From GCA-020343675 sp964462945 (GTDB lineage Bacteria; Planctomycetota; Phycisphaerae; Sedimentisphaerales; Anaerobacaceae), in the NCBI GenBank assembly GCA_964462945.1, contig CAYWZW010000032.1:1-55665 (forward strand): a stretch of 55,665 bases of DNA. Direction: 5' to 3'. This document shows, piece after piece, positions 40,793-49,388 of this stretch. The first letter of the stretch is position 1. The number at the start of each line of letters is the position of its first letter. Made by a program: the position numbers and the translations under genes. The notes under the pieces are model-generated. The model was not told the origin of the DNA, searched no databases, and worked only from the letters and a program-made list of their open reading frames with translations.

Positions 40793-42217
40793 TCAGAGCA
40801 AGTCAGCGATGTCGTAAACGCGGGCTTTGAGTCTGTTGGGCAGGGCTTCGACGGTTGCGATGATAATGACGCCGTCGTCGATGGTGTAGCCGAGCTGGTC
40901 GTACCGGCCTGAAACGCCCGCCAAGAGGAGTCTTAACGCTGCGCCGGCGGAGACACCTGATATGTCATCCATGTCGATGGGCGTTGTCCGGTCGATGTCG
41001 GCGTTGTCGTACAAGTCGCGCCAGAGTACGGCGATCTTCAGAGGCGGGTCAACGCAATTTCTTATCTGGTCGATAGCGTCGGCAAAAGGCATCTGCCGGC
41101 TGAAGTGCAGACGGCCCGGAGGCTTAGGTAGGGTGGGGCTTGCCCCACCATCACCGAATCGGTGGGCCGAGGCCCACCCCACAAGTTTCGACTCTTCGCC
41201 CCGTTCGATCTGCGCCGCGGAAACGGTCGTCTGCGAGAATGACTTCCATTCTCCTTCCAGCAGATTCTTGTCCGCCCGGCCGGGATGAATCAGAACGCGA
41301 TACCGAAGCGTGAGGCTCTTGCCTGCCAGCAGGGTGTACGGCTCATTGAACAGCAACGCGGGGCTGAAGTAGCCGAACGGCACCTTCGGGTCCATGATAA
41401 CAAAGCCCGGCGAGGGGTGCCGCAGGTTGTCCGGATGGTCGAAGATGGCGATGCCGGCGGCCCGGCCTTCAGCAGTCTGACCGCTAAAATCCATCCAGCA
41501 GGCTTTCTGGCCGTGCGCCTCCAAGCCCTTTCGGCCTTCGCTATCGGCGACCTGCCAGCCAGAGATATTCTTTGCAAGACGCACCGAAAGCCCTGCATAG
41601 CCTCCCCAGCTTTGGCCGTCTTTTTCGCCCGGTATCGGCGTGCGGTCGAGCAGGACATCTGCGGCCCCGGCAGTGAAACTACTGCTCCAGTTGATGCGAT
41701 ATGCACCCTGATCGTCTGGGGCGCTCACGTCAATCCGCCGGTCCTCCATCAGCACGGCAGGTGCACCGGGCGGATGATAGCTAAGCTCCATCGCAATGTC
41801 CGCTGAGTAATCGTCACCGAGCTTTACCTCGACGTGCCGAGTCTCGGTTCGCCCCTCTGAGAGCGCGGTTTCGCGGTCCTCTTCCCAGTAGTTCAGGCCG
41901 TTGATGTACTTCCAGGAGAACCACAGCCCATAATGCCACGGATGGTCCGGCGGGCGATGCCATGTTAATTCCGTGCCGTCGGTCAGACAAACCGGGTGGA
42001 AGTACGGCTTGCCCGCCTTCTTATCGAAGTTGAGCTGCCAGACGACGCGCCCCTGATTAAGCATCGCCAGCGAGCCGTCAGTCTGCCGCCAAGTGTAGGC
42101 AGGCATCGGCTTGGTGACTGAGGAAGATTCTACAGCGTCCTTTGCCCGACCAGACACAGGTTGAAGAGACAGCAAAGCAACCGAAAAACATATTGCCAAT
42201 CGTTTGCGCGCCGCCAT
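40793..42217 (-). CDS. exported DUF6807 (PmoA-like) protein with STN/secretin-like C-terminal domain
   Basis: 474 residues from ATG 42217. Signal peptide, then a DUF6807-type domain of about 300 residues (HPVCLTDGTELTWHRPPDHPWHYGLWFSWKYING; FDHPDNLRHPSPGFVIMD). A separate C-terminal domain at about 375-474 (IDQIRNCVDPPLKIAVLW, PIDMDDISGVSAGAALRLLL, YTIDDGVIIIATVE, VYDIADLL) resembles the STN-like repeats found in planctomycete secretin-type proteins. The junction, about residues 346-363, is encoded by a palindromic repeat. DUF6807 proteins accompany sugar-modifying genes. Ends with normal composition; no frame change. Confidence 0.78.
   Translation of the reverse strand: MAARKRLAICFSVALLSLQPVSGRAKDAVESSSVTKPMPAYTWRQTDGSLAMLNQGRVVWQLNFDKKAGKPYFHPVCLTDGTELTWHRPPDHPWHYGLWFSWKYINGLNYWEEDRETALSEGRTETRHVEVKLGDDYSADIAMELSYHPPGAPAVLMEDRRIDVSAPDDQGAYRINWSSSFTAGAADVLLDRTPIPGEKDGQSWGGYAGLSVRLAKNISGWQVADSEGRKGLEAHGQKACWMDFSGQTAEGRAAGIAIFDHPDNLRHPSPGFVIMDPKVPFGYFSPALLFNEPYTLLAGKSLTLRYRVLIHPGRADKNLLEGEWKSFSQTTVSAAQIERGEESKLVGWASAHRFGDGGASPTLPKPPGRLHFSRQMPFADAIDQIRNCVDPPLKIAVLWRDLYDNADIDRTTPIDMDDISGVSAGAALRLLLAGVSGRYDQLGYTIDDGVIIIATVEALPNRLKARVYDIADLL
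41129..41178 (+). repeat. REP-like palindromic repeat, copy 3, double hairpin inside a coding sequence
   Basis: Core 41129-41150 is identical to copies 1 and 2; a second palindrome, GGTGGGCC-GA-GGCCCACC, follows at 41161-41178. On the minus strand it is read in frame as VGWASAHRFGDGGASPTLP between the two domains of the DUF6807 protein. Confidence 0.8.
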
Positions 42218-42279
42218 CACATACCTCTTCTTGCCTGTTGGAGCGACAAAACTCTATTATGCGGCAGTCACCAATCTTG

Positions 42280-42912
42280 TCACGGCAGCGGTCTGACCAT
42301 GATTTTCTTGTAATAGACAATGCTCTTAGGGTCGTGGCCCTGCAGAGCGAAGGCGCCGTGGCTGATCCTTCGGCCGGATGTACGCGGCGGCTCTTCCGGC
42401 TCCGTCCAGTCCACCGTGGTCTTGCCGTCGATCTTGATAGTGACGTGCTTGCCTTCGACCTTGATGTAATAGTTAAACCACTGGTTGTCTTTGGAGGGCG
42501 CGTTGTTCATTACGTCCTGCACGCCATAAAGCCCGCCGGTTTTTTTGGGATCCGTGTGGGTGGTGTTCACCTGGCACTCGAAGCCTTTAGCCGGCCAGTC
42601 CTTTTCCTGGTATTCGGTATGGAAGTAGATGCCCGAATTGGAGCCGGGCGTCGTCATGACATCGGCCTTGAACTCGAAATTCTTGAAATCGGCATTGTTG
42701 ACAGGCCCGATATAGAATAGATGGCTGCGCGGTCCGTGCGCCACAATCGTCCCATCTTTGACGGTGAAGGTATCTTTGTTCTCGCTGGCCTTCCAGCCGC
42801 TGAGCGACTTGCCGTCAAAAAGGCTCTTCCACCCGCCCGCCTGCGGCGATGTTTGACATCCCGCCAAAAGCAAACCCGCAAACAACGGCACAAACACCAA
42901 TTTCTTAGTCAT
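42280..42912 (-). CDS. DUF1080-type lipoprotein (3-keto-disaccharide hydrolase-like)
   Basis: 210 residues. Lipobox LLAGC near residue 19, then a concanavalin-like sandwich: WKSLFDGKSLSGWK, FEFKADVMTTPGSNSGIYFH, and YYIKVEGKHVTIKIDGK, the DUF1080 hallmarks. Members cleave 3-keto-glycosides after a Gfo-type dehydrogenase has oxidised the sugar, which fits the oxidoreductase next door. Ribosome site AAGGAGCAAG. Confidence 0.87.
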   Translation of the reverse strand: MTKKLVFVPLFAGLLLAGCQTSPQAGGWKSLFDGKSLSGWKASENKDTFTVKDGTIVAHGPRSHLFYIGPVNNADFKNFEFKADVMTTPGSNSGIYFHTEYQEKDWPAKGFECQVNTTHTDPKKTGGLYGVQDVMNNAPSKDNQWFNYYIKVEGKHVTIKIDGKTTVDWTEPEEPPRTSGRRISHGAFALQGHDPKSIVYYKKIMVRPLP

Positions 42913-42960
42913 CTGACTTGCTCCTTAACAAGAAACTTTTCCTTAAACCATGCCCGTCTC

Positions 42961-44334
42961 TTACAGGGTCCAGGGACTCCGCATGGGTCGAGACAGCCGA
43001 CGATTGGCTGCATCGTTGTTGACGAAACGCTCGGTCTTAGGGTCCCATTTGAGCTTTTCTTCCAGCCGTATGGCAATGTCACTGATGTGGCAGATTATAT
43101 CCGCCTGCACGGCCACGTCAATCGGACATATCGTCTCAGCGCGGCTCTTGACGCAGTCCAGGAGATTTCTGACGTGGTTGCTGCTCTGGTATAGACGAAC
43201 GTCGTTCGGTCCGAGCTCGGCGGTCAGCAGCTCTTTCGGGTGGGCGTTGAGGCCGGAGCGGTCCACGTGAACCCATCCTTCCGTGCCCTCGAAGGCGGTG
43301 CCGTGAGAGGTTGTTCGTCCGTAGCGATTCTTCCATTCTTCCGGGAACGGATCGCCGGTAAAATTCATCGTGACGCCGCTGTCATATTTGCAGACGACGT
43401 TCCAGTTCATTGCCGTGTCGCACACTCCTTCGGTGGGCCAGACGCCTTTGCCTTCGATCTGGACCGGGCAGGCCACTTTTTCGCCGCCGCCCCAGAGAGC
43501 AATGTCCAGCGGATGAACACCCCAGCCGGCGATGAAGCCCAGCGCATAGTCGGAAATGAACCACCACAGTGCGTTCGAGCAGCGGTCCTTGGTGTAGGGC
43601 GTGTAAGGAGCCGGCCCCAGCCACATCTCGTAGTCAAGCCATTCGGGCACGGGCACCGGCGTCGGGTCCCCACCCTGGCTGCTGCCGGGAGACCATACAT
43701 TGATAGTATGCAATTTCCCGATCCGGCCGTTCAAGGCCAGCTCGCAGGCGAAACGAAAATCGCGGCTCGAGCGCTGCTGCGTGCCGAACTGGAAGACTCT
43801 CCCGTGACGGTGCACCGCGGTGCGCAGGGCTTGGTCCTGGGCGAGGCTCAGCCCCATGGGTTTTTCCAGATAGACGTCCTTGCCCGCCTGGACGGCGGCC
43901 AGTGCCACCAGGACGTGCCAGTGATCCGGCGTAGCGGCCAGAACGACGTCGATGTCGTCGCGCGCCACCAGTTTCCGAAAGTCCTTGTACGCGGCGCAGC
44001 CTGAGCCCTGATAGTGCTTGTTTACCAAGTCCTGGCCGGCCTTGAGCACGTCGCTCTTCACGTCGCAGACCGCGACCACCTGCGCATCTTTCTGCGGCAG
44101 GAAATTACGCATCACCCCCGTGCCCTGGGGCCCGATACCCACGCAACCGACAGTGATTCTTTCACTGGCAGCGACGTTGCCGGCCTTGCCCAGCGCCGAA
44201 GATGCGACCAGGTACGGGAAACCCGCCACCCCGGCGGCTGTGCAGGCAGCCCGTTTCAAGAATTGGCGCCGATCAGTCCGGCAATTCCACACAAGCATTG
44301 AGTGGCCTGACGGATGAATTTCTCTTTTGCCCAT
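42961..44334 (-). CDS. Gfo/Idh/MocA-family oxidoreductase, Tat-exported
   Basis: 457 residues. Tat signal TDRRQFLKRAA, Rossmann motif VGIGPQGTGV, VCDVKS, and intact catalytic motif YLEKPMGLS. C-terminal part has WWFISDYALGFIAGWGVHPLDIALWGG. AGGAGG before ATG 44334. With the DUF1080 lipoprotein 48 bases downstream it could form a periplasmic keto-sugar pair. Confidence 0.9.
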   Translation of the reverse strand: MGKREIHPSGHSMLVWNCRTDRRQFLKRAACTAAGVAGFPYLVASSALGKAGNVAASERITVGCVGIGPQGTGVMRNFLPQKDAQVVAVCDVKSDVLKAGQDLVNKHYQGSGCAAYKDFRKLVARDDIDVVLAATPDHWHVLVALAAVQAGKDVYLEKPMGLSLAQDQALRTAVHRHGRVFQFGTQQRSSRDFRFACELALNGRIGKLHTINVWSPGSSQGGDPTPVPVPEWLDYEMWLGPAPYTPYTKDRCSNALWWFISDYALGFIAGWGVHPLDIALWGGGEKVACPVQIEGKGVWPTEGVCDTAMNWNVVCKYDSGVTMNFTGDPFPEEWKNRYGRTTSHGTAFEGTEGWVHVDRSGLNAHPKELLTAELGPNDVRLYQSSNHVRNLLDCVKSRAETICPIDVAVQADIICHISDIAIRLEEKLKWDPKTERFVNNDAANRRLSRPMRSPWTL

Positions 44335-44795
44335 GATAAAGGCCTCCTGTAATTCTAAATTGACCGAGTTGACGTCTCTTCAATAACCAGCCTGTTGTGT
44401 GCAAAGACAGCGTGCACCCTGAAAGTGTAACCCCACTGACAGTCCCGGTCAAACTAAAATGGGGGCTTCCATCGTCCATCCTCAGCCGGAAAGGACGAGC
44501 GACGAGGGACGAGACGTCTATCCTCCATCGTCCATCGTTACGCGTTTTTCGGGCCGGGGGCGCCGGCGCGAGGGGTACAACACGAGAATTGAAACTCCAG
44601 CTGCAGCAAGGCAGATCAACTGCGACGCTGTGAGAGGACCGACGTACGCATGATGATCCGCATCACCTCGCCAAAGCTCGGTAACGGCTCGCACCTTGAA
44701 TTCATGCGGTTTTTCGTTGAACGACGAGCTCTGCAAACACAATAGCAATTATCCTCACTGCGATTATGCGCCGACGCAGCCGCAGTGTCAAAGAA
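44335..44795. other. intergenic region with gene remnant and low-complexity runs
   Basis: 461 bases. Holds the Lgt-like fragment (44518-44748) and, at 44470-44545, low-complexity sequence made of repeated CATCGTCC and GACGAG units. Nothing else clear. Confidence 0.5.
44518..44748 (-). pseudogene. fragment resembling the C-terminus of prolipoprotein diacylglyceryl transferase
   Basis: 76 open codons. The stretch ELWRGDADHHAYVGPLTASQLICLAAAGVSILVLY matches the end of Lgt: an E-x-x-RGD segment, then G-LT-SQ and the last membrane helix. The upstream 90 percent of the gene, with its catalytic residues, is missing. It appears to be a leftover of deletion or rearrangement. Confidence 0.5.
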
Positions 44796-46748
44796 CTACT
44801 TTGGCAGTGTGAAGAAGAACGTGCTGCCCCGGCCCACCTCGGATTCCACCCAGACCCTGCCCTTGTTCAGCTCGACGAGCTTCTTGACAATCGAAAGCCC
44901 GATGCCCGTGCTCTCGACGCCCTTTCGGGGCGCGAGCGTCTGGAATATCTTGAAGATCTTATCGAAGTACTTCTCGTCAATCCCCGGTCCGTTATCGGCG
45001 ACGCTGAATTTCCAGAAATCGTCCTGCTCGACACAGCCGACTCTGATTTGTCCCTTAGGCTTGTCCATGTACTTGACGGCGTTGCCAAGCAGGTTTTGAA
45101 AAATCTGTATGATATGCGTCTTTCTACACATCATGGCGGGCAGCTCATTCTCGACGGTTATTTTGATATGTTCCGGCGGGGCGATTTCCTCAATCACTCC
45201 CGACAGAACCGTGTTCAGATTGACTTGCTGGTTTTTCTGGGCACTTTGCCCGAGCCTGGAGTATTGCAGGATGTCGTCGATCAGTGCAGTCATTTGTCTT
45301 GCTTTTGTCACGAGCAGCCGAACTTGTTCTTTGCCTTGCTCATCAAACTTGTCGGCATAGTCCATGGATATCCAGTCGGCCAAAGTGCCGATGGCCCGCA
45401 ACGGCGTCTTCAGGTCGTGGGCCGCTATGTGTGCAAACTCCTGAAGTTCTTTGTTCGCCCGTTTCAGGTCGCAGACGGCTGTTTTCAGGTAGGTGTTTAG
45501 TTTCTCCAATTCTTCTTCCGCCTCTCTTAGAGCGACCATCTCCTTTTTGGGGGTAATATCGTAAACTACGCCCTGGCTTCCGTTGATTTCGCCGTGGACG
45601 TTTTTGGTGAGACCGCAGAAAAGAGTAATGTATATCTTCCTGCCTTTGAAGGTCTTGAGAGCCAACTCTCTGCTTTCGATACTTCCTTTTTTTATCTCTT
45701 CCAGGACCTGTTTTCCTCCTTCCGGGTCGAGCCAAAATCTTTCGGGCAGAAAAGGCCGGCCAATGAGCTCTGCCGGATCGGAAACTTCCAACAGTTTCAT
45801 AAAAGCCGGATTCACATAGGTTATCAGCCCGTCTAAGTCGGCTGTGTAGATATTGTCTTTGGACTCCTCCAGTGATCCGAGGTGCCTTTCTTCTTCGGTT
45901 TGCAGCTTGCCTCTTACGGCCATGAATATGTCCGTTTGAGTGACGATCCCGCACAGGCGCTTATCCTTCATAACGACCAGCCTGCGAACGTTCATTTCCT
46001 CCATGATCCTGTTGGCGCAGAAGATCGAACATGTGGAAGGTATGCTTGCCACGGGAGAGGACATCACGTGCTCTATCTTGACGCAAGCGGGGTCTTTGTG
46101 CAGGGCTACGACTCGTCCAAGCAGGTCTTTTTCCGTCAGGACCCCTGCCACCTCCTCACCATCCAGGACCACGATACAGGATATCTCCTGAGACGTCATA
46201 ACCTTCGCCGCCTCTGCCACGCTCGCCGTGCTCTGAATACCGGCCACGTTCAGGCTCATGACCTCCGAAACGTCCTTCCACAGGCCGTAAGACGTCAAAG
46301 CTTGAACCAAATCTGTCTGCGTCACAATTCCGACCAATTTGCCCTCCTCCATGACAGGCAGCCGTTTAATACGCTTCTCGCCCATGAATTCACTGGCGTT
46401 AAGGACGGACAAATCGGAGGATACGGTCTCTACAGGAGAAGACATTATCTGTTCCAGCTTTGTCTGATAGAAATCCTTACCGTTTCTGACGACTCTTCTG
46501 AGCACGTCTGTCTCGGTCAAGATACCTGCTACATCCTCATGATCCATCACGACCAAACAGGAAATCTTCTTCTCCGCCATGACCTTGGCCACCGAAACCA
46601 CCAGCGCGTCCGGCGAGACCGTAGCCACATCCCTGCTCATCACATCGGCTACCTCCAGCCAGGTTCGGGAGGAAGTAATTAAACGGCCGGAAGAAACGGC
46701 GCTTCCTTGAATTGCCATCAAATCATTGAGCCACTTCTTGTTCTTCAT
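44796..46748 (-). CDS. soluble histidine kinase with four CBS domains and a PAS domain
   Basis: 650 residues, no membrane segment. Four CBS motifs in two Bateman pairs at about 30-270: VADVMSRDVATVSP, KLEQIMSSPVETVSS, VSEVMSLNVAGIQS, KIEHVMSSPVASIPS, each followed by a GIL/GIV/GVLTETD-like end. PAS domain about 290-405 (IYTADLDGLITYVNPAF), short coil, H-box IAAHDLKTPLRAIG, N-box LLGNAVKY, DNGPGID and GIGLSIV. Start ATG 46748 chosen for the GAGGAAAAAGGT ribosome site. CBS pairs bind adenine nucleotides, so this kinase may sense energy state or c-di-AMP. No response regulator next to it. Confidence 0.9.
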   Translation of the reverse strand: MKNKKWLNDLMAIQGSAVSSGRLITSSRTWLEVADVMSRDVATVSPDALVVSVAKVMAEKKISCLVVMDHEDVAGILTETDVLRRVVRNGKDFYQTKLEQIMSSPVETVSSDLSVLNASEFMGEKRIKRLPVMEEGKLVGIVTQTDLVQALTSYGLWKDVSEVMSLNVAGIQSTASVAEAAKVMTSQEISCIVVLDGEEVAGVLTEKDLLGRVVALHKDPACVKIEHVMSSPVASIPSTCSIFCANRIMEEMNVRRLVVMKDKRLCGIVTQTDIFMAVRGKLQTEEERHLGSLEESKDNIYTADLDGLITYVNPAFMKLLEVSDPAELIGRPFLPERFWLDPEGGKQVLEEIKKGSIESRELALKTFKGRKIYITLFCGLTKNVHGEINGSQGVVYDITPKKEMVALREAEEELEKLNTYLKTAVCDLKRANKELQEFAHIAAHDLKTPLRAIGTLADWISMDYADKFDEQGKEQVRLLVTKARQMTALIDDILQYSRLGQSAQKNQQVNLNTVLSGVIEEIAPPEHIKITVENELPAMMCRKTHIIQIFQNLLGNAVKYMDKPKGQIRVGCVEQDDFWKFSVADNGPGIDEKYFDKIFKIFQTLAPRKGVESTGIGLSIVKKLVELNKGRVWVESEVGRGSTFFFTLPK

Positions 46749-47132
46749 ACCTTTTTCCTCGCACGTGCATGGTTGTCGTGATCTATCCACGTCATCTGCC
46801 TCTTGCGTGACTCTCTCCGCAATCCCTTTATCGGCAAACATCGGGCCTATTATGAGTGACAAATGATAGCCAACACCTGTAATGGCTCTTTGAGAAAATG
46901 CGAAAGTCGTCTCTCGCGGCACATTTCCGGACGTAGAATCTTCTGGCTCCTGCTTGTTGCACGAGCGCCTGCGGCCGGGCCGGGTTCTATCTGCCCCGGG
47001 CGAACTGGGGACCGGGCAGGCGGGCTTTTCTGTTGACAGCAACTCAGGTGGCTTGTATAATGTGCGGGTAATCAGGGGTGTGCCGTGCTGCCGAGATGAC
47101 AAAACACCTGCTGACCGAGAAGAAAAGGAGAA
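46749..47132. other. divergent intergenic region
   Basis: 384 bases between the leftward CBS kinase and the rightward lipoprotein. Contains the sigma-70 promoter at 47033-47061; the rest shows no gene, repeat or clear second promoter. Confidence 0.5.
47033..47061 (+). promoter_or_regulatory. consensus sigma-70 promoter of the lipoprotein-cdaA-ybbR cluster
   Basis: TTGACA (47033-47038), 17-base spacer, TATAAT (47056-47061): perfect match in both boxes and spacing. Start of transcription expected near 47068, about 65 bases before the lipoprotein gene. Confidence 0.85.
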
Positions 47133-47369
47133 ATGATGAAGAGCGTTTCTGTTCTTGTTTGTAAGGTGATTTTGACTGGTTTCCTGCTGATTTTCGTTTT
47201 CCTGCCCTGTGGCTGCAGCTCCTATGAGCAACCTGGTGAGACGGCCGCAGAAGGCTGCAGAAGGCATGATCGAGTCGCCGGAATCAATCAGCAGGAGATG
47301 ATGGCGGATATAGACGAAGTTCTGCTGCTCGATAGACCCAGCAGACTCACCGACAAAAGGATACCGTGA
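47133..47369 (+). CDS. small lipoprotein
   Basis: 78 residues. Signal with lipobox-like FLPCGCSSY (Cys near 26), then a short acidic tail QQEMMADIDEVLLLDRPSRLTDK. AAGGAG lies just upstream of ATG 47133 (a second ATG follows at once). No family recognised; the tail pattern IDxVLxLDRPSRL appears in short planctomycete lipoproteins. First gene after the consensus promoter and followed by cdaA after 118 bases. Confidence 0.6.
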   Translation: MMKSVSVLVCKVILTGFLLIFVFLPCGCSSYEQPGETAAEGCRRHDRVAGINQQEMMADIDEVLLLDRPSRLTDKRIP

Positions 47370-47487
47370 CCTGCCGGCCGGCAGGCAGGTTCGTTATGTG
47401 TATGTTATATTGCTGCACCGTATTGCGTCGGTATTTGAGCAACACGCATCACTCGGAGCGTGCGACGAAAACAAAAGGATTTGATTT

Positions 47488-48279
47488 GTGGATGCACTTA
47501 CGGATTATGTCAAGCGGGTGGCGAGCTACGGCCCAGAGTGGTGGTTTGTCGCCATCGAATTGATCAGCATCGGGCTGGTGGTTTACTGGGTGGTGGACTT
47601 TCTCGAAGGCACTCGCGGCGAACGGCTGTTCCGCGCTGTTCTATTCATTCTGATTGTGGGCTTTCTGGTCTTGAAGCTGGTTGTGAACAAGTTTCCATTG
47701 CAGCGCCTGCAGTATCTCTATAACGGTTTCCTGATTGCGGTTCTGATTATCGCGGTTGCCGCCTTTCAGCCGGAGGTCCGAAGAGCTTTGATGCGAATAG
47801 GTCAGAGTCACTTCCGGTCGAGCGCGTCGCGGCAGCTATCGAGGGCGGTAGAAGAGCTGGTTACCGCTGTGATCGAGCTTTCCGCCGCCCGAATTGGGGC
47901 CATTATTGTCATTGAAAAACGAGTGGCGCTCGGCGAATTCATAGAAACCGGTGTTCGAATCGATGCCAGGGTCACCTCTGAGTTGATCAAGACGATTTTT
48001 CAGCCCGGCACCGCCCTCCATGATATGGCCGTTCTGATACGAGGCGATAGAATAGTCGCCGCAAGGGTGCAGTTGCCTCTGGCCGAGGCCGCCGGTATCG
48101 GCCGTGCCGGACTTGGTTCGCGCCATCGTGCTGCTATAGGCATAACGACCGGCTCGGATGCCGTCTGCCTGGTGGTGAGTGAGGAAACCGGCATAGTCTC
48201 TCTTGCTGAGAATGGAAAGCTGACCCGAAACATGGATGGAGCCACGTTGAAAGAGCATCTTGCAAGCGCGCTCTCATAA
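47488..48279 (+). CDS. cdaA: membrane diadenylate cyclase CdaA
   Basis: 263 residues from GTG 47488. Three N-terminal membrane segments (about 18-95), then a DAC domain: AIIVIEKRVALGEF, ALHDMAVLIRGDRI and SRHRAAIG (212-214). The usual Asp-Gly-Ala motif is Asp179-Met180-Ala181. Makes c-di-AMP from two ATP, usually with the YbbR-domain regulator encoded downstream. Ribosome site AAAGG. Confidence 0.9.
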   Translation: MDALTDYVKRVASYGPEWWFVAIELISIGLVVYWVVDFLEGTRGERLFRAVLFILIVGFLVLKLVVNKFPLQRLQYLYNGFLIAVLIIAVAAFQPEVRRALMRIGQSHFRSSASRQLSRAVEELVTAVIELSAARIGAIIVIEKRVALGEFIETGVRIDARVTSELIKTIFQPGTALHDMAVLIRGDRIVAARVQLPLAEAAGIGRAGLGSRHRAAIGITTGSDAVCLVVSEETGIVSLAENGKLTRNMDGATLKEHLASALS

Positions 48280-48305
48280 GCCGCGCCGGATGTGCAGTGC
48301 GAAGT

Positions 48306-49337
48306 ATGACGTTAGGAAAAATAAAATTCAGCAAAATAGCGATTGTGGTATCTCTAACGCTGTTGATCTGGGTCTGGGCGGATCTCGCACTGGACGAAAC
48401 ATTTCCCGTGTCCGGGGCCATGATAATCATTGACGATTCCACGGCTAAACACTGGGTGAGCATCGGCGGCAGAGCGTCCATCGCCATTGACAATCTTGTG
48501 CTCAAAGGTTCGGCCTCCAAAATAGCTGAAATAAGGCGAAAAATCAGAGATCGCCCGCCTACCACGCCCAATCTCGAATTCTTCCTTGATGCCGAGCAGG
48601 AGGGAATGGTTGAGCCCAATGAATATCCCAATTTCGACGTTCGGGCGTTCCTGAGAAGGAGCCCCCAGATGCGACAGTCTGGACTCACGGTTGAATCCTG
48701 CAAGCCGGCTAACCTTACCGTCAAAGTGGTTGAGCTCTTTGAGAAGTCTCTGCCTGTTCAATGTCTTGATGCGGGCGGGAACTCTCTGCAGCATGAGAGC
48801 ATCGAACCATCGACCGTCAGCATGTTCGTACCCGAGGGTTGGGGACGAAACGAACCGGCCTGGGTCACGCTGACGGCTCGCCAAATCGAGCAGGCAAGAG
48901 CAGCGCCTGTTGAGGCGACGCCCTACATTGACTTGCCCGACGGTCAGAGGCGCAAATCGAGGACCGTCGTGAAAGTCAAAATACGAGCGCAGGAGGATCG
49001 CCTCAAGAGCTACCCGATAACCACTGCCACGTTGGGATATTTACTCAGCGCGAACGTGCAGGGGAAGTACAAGGTGGAAGTGGGCAATATGAATGAAGTG
49101 ATAGGGGCCATAAAAATAAGAGCCTCCGAGGAAGCGAAACAGGCATACGAGCAGATGAGTTACCAGGTGCTATTAGAAATTGACGATGGAGACACCAAGT
49201 CCACGGAAACCATCAGAAGGGAGCTCATTTACAATTTTCCTCCTGAATTCAGCCGCATTGATGAAATCATGTTAGACCAGCCGCCCGTTGCCGCCCAATT
49301 CAAGTTGATACGTCTGCCTTCGGCTGACAATCCATAG
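48306..49337 (+). CDS. YbbR/CdaR-like protein
   Basis: 343 residues. One N-terminal membrane segment (about 8-28, IAIVVSLTLLIWVWADLAL) and an extracytoplasmic beta-rich part. Assigned mainly by position after cdaA and by architecture; repeats of YbbR type are weak (LPVQCLDAGGNSL, KSYPITTATLGYLL). Start at ATG 48306; an upstream in-frame GTG 48297 is possible. Confidence 0.65.
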   Translation: MTLGKIKFSKIAIVVSLTLLIWVWADLALDETFPVSGAMIIIDDSTAKHWVSIGGRASIAIDNLVLKGSASKIAEIRRKIRDRPPTTPNLEFFLDAEQEGMVEPNEYPNFDVRAFLRRSPQMRQSGLTVESCKPANLTVKVVELFEKSLPVQCLDAGGNSLQHESIEPSTVSMFVPEGWGRNEPAWVTLTARQIEQARAAPVEATPYIDLPDGQRRKSRTVVKVKIRAQEDRLKSYPITTATLGYLLSANVQGKYKVEVGNMNEVIGAIKIRASEEAKQAYEQMSYQVLLEIDDGDTKSTETIRRELIYNFPPEFSRIDEIMLDQPPVAAQFKLIRLPSADNP

Positions 49338-49388
49338 CGCAGGCAAACCCGAAAGCTGTCAGGACCTCCATTCTCCGATGGCATGGCG

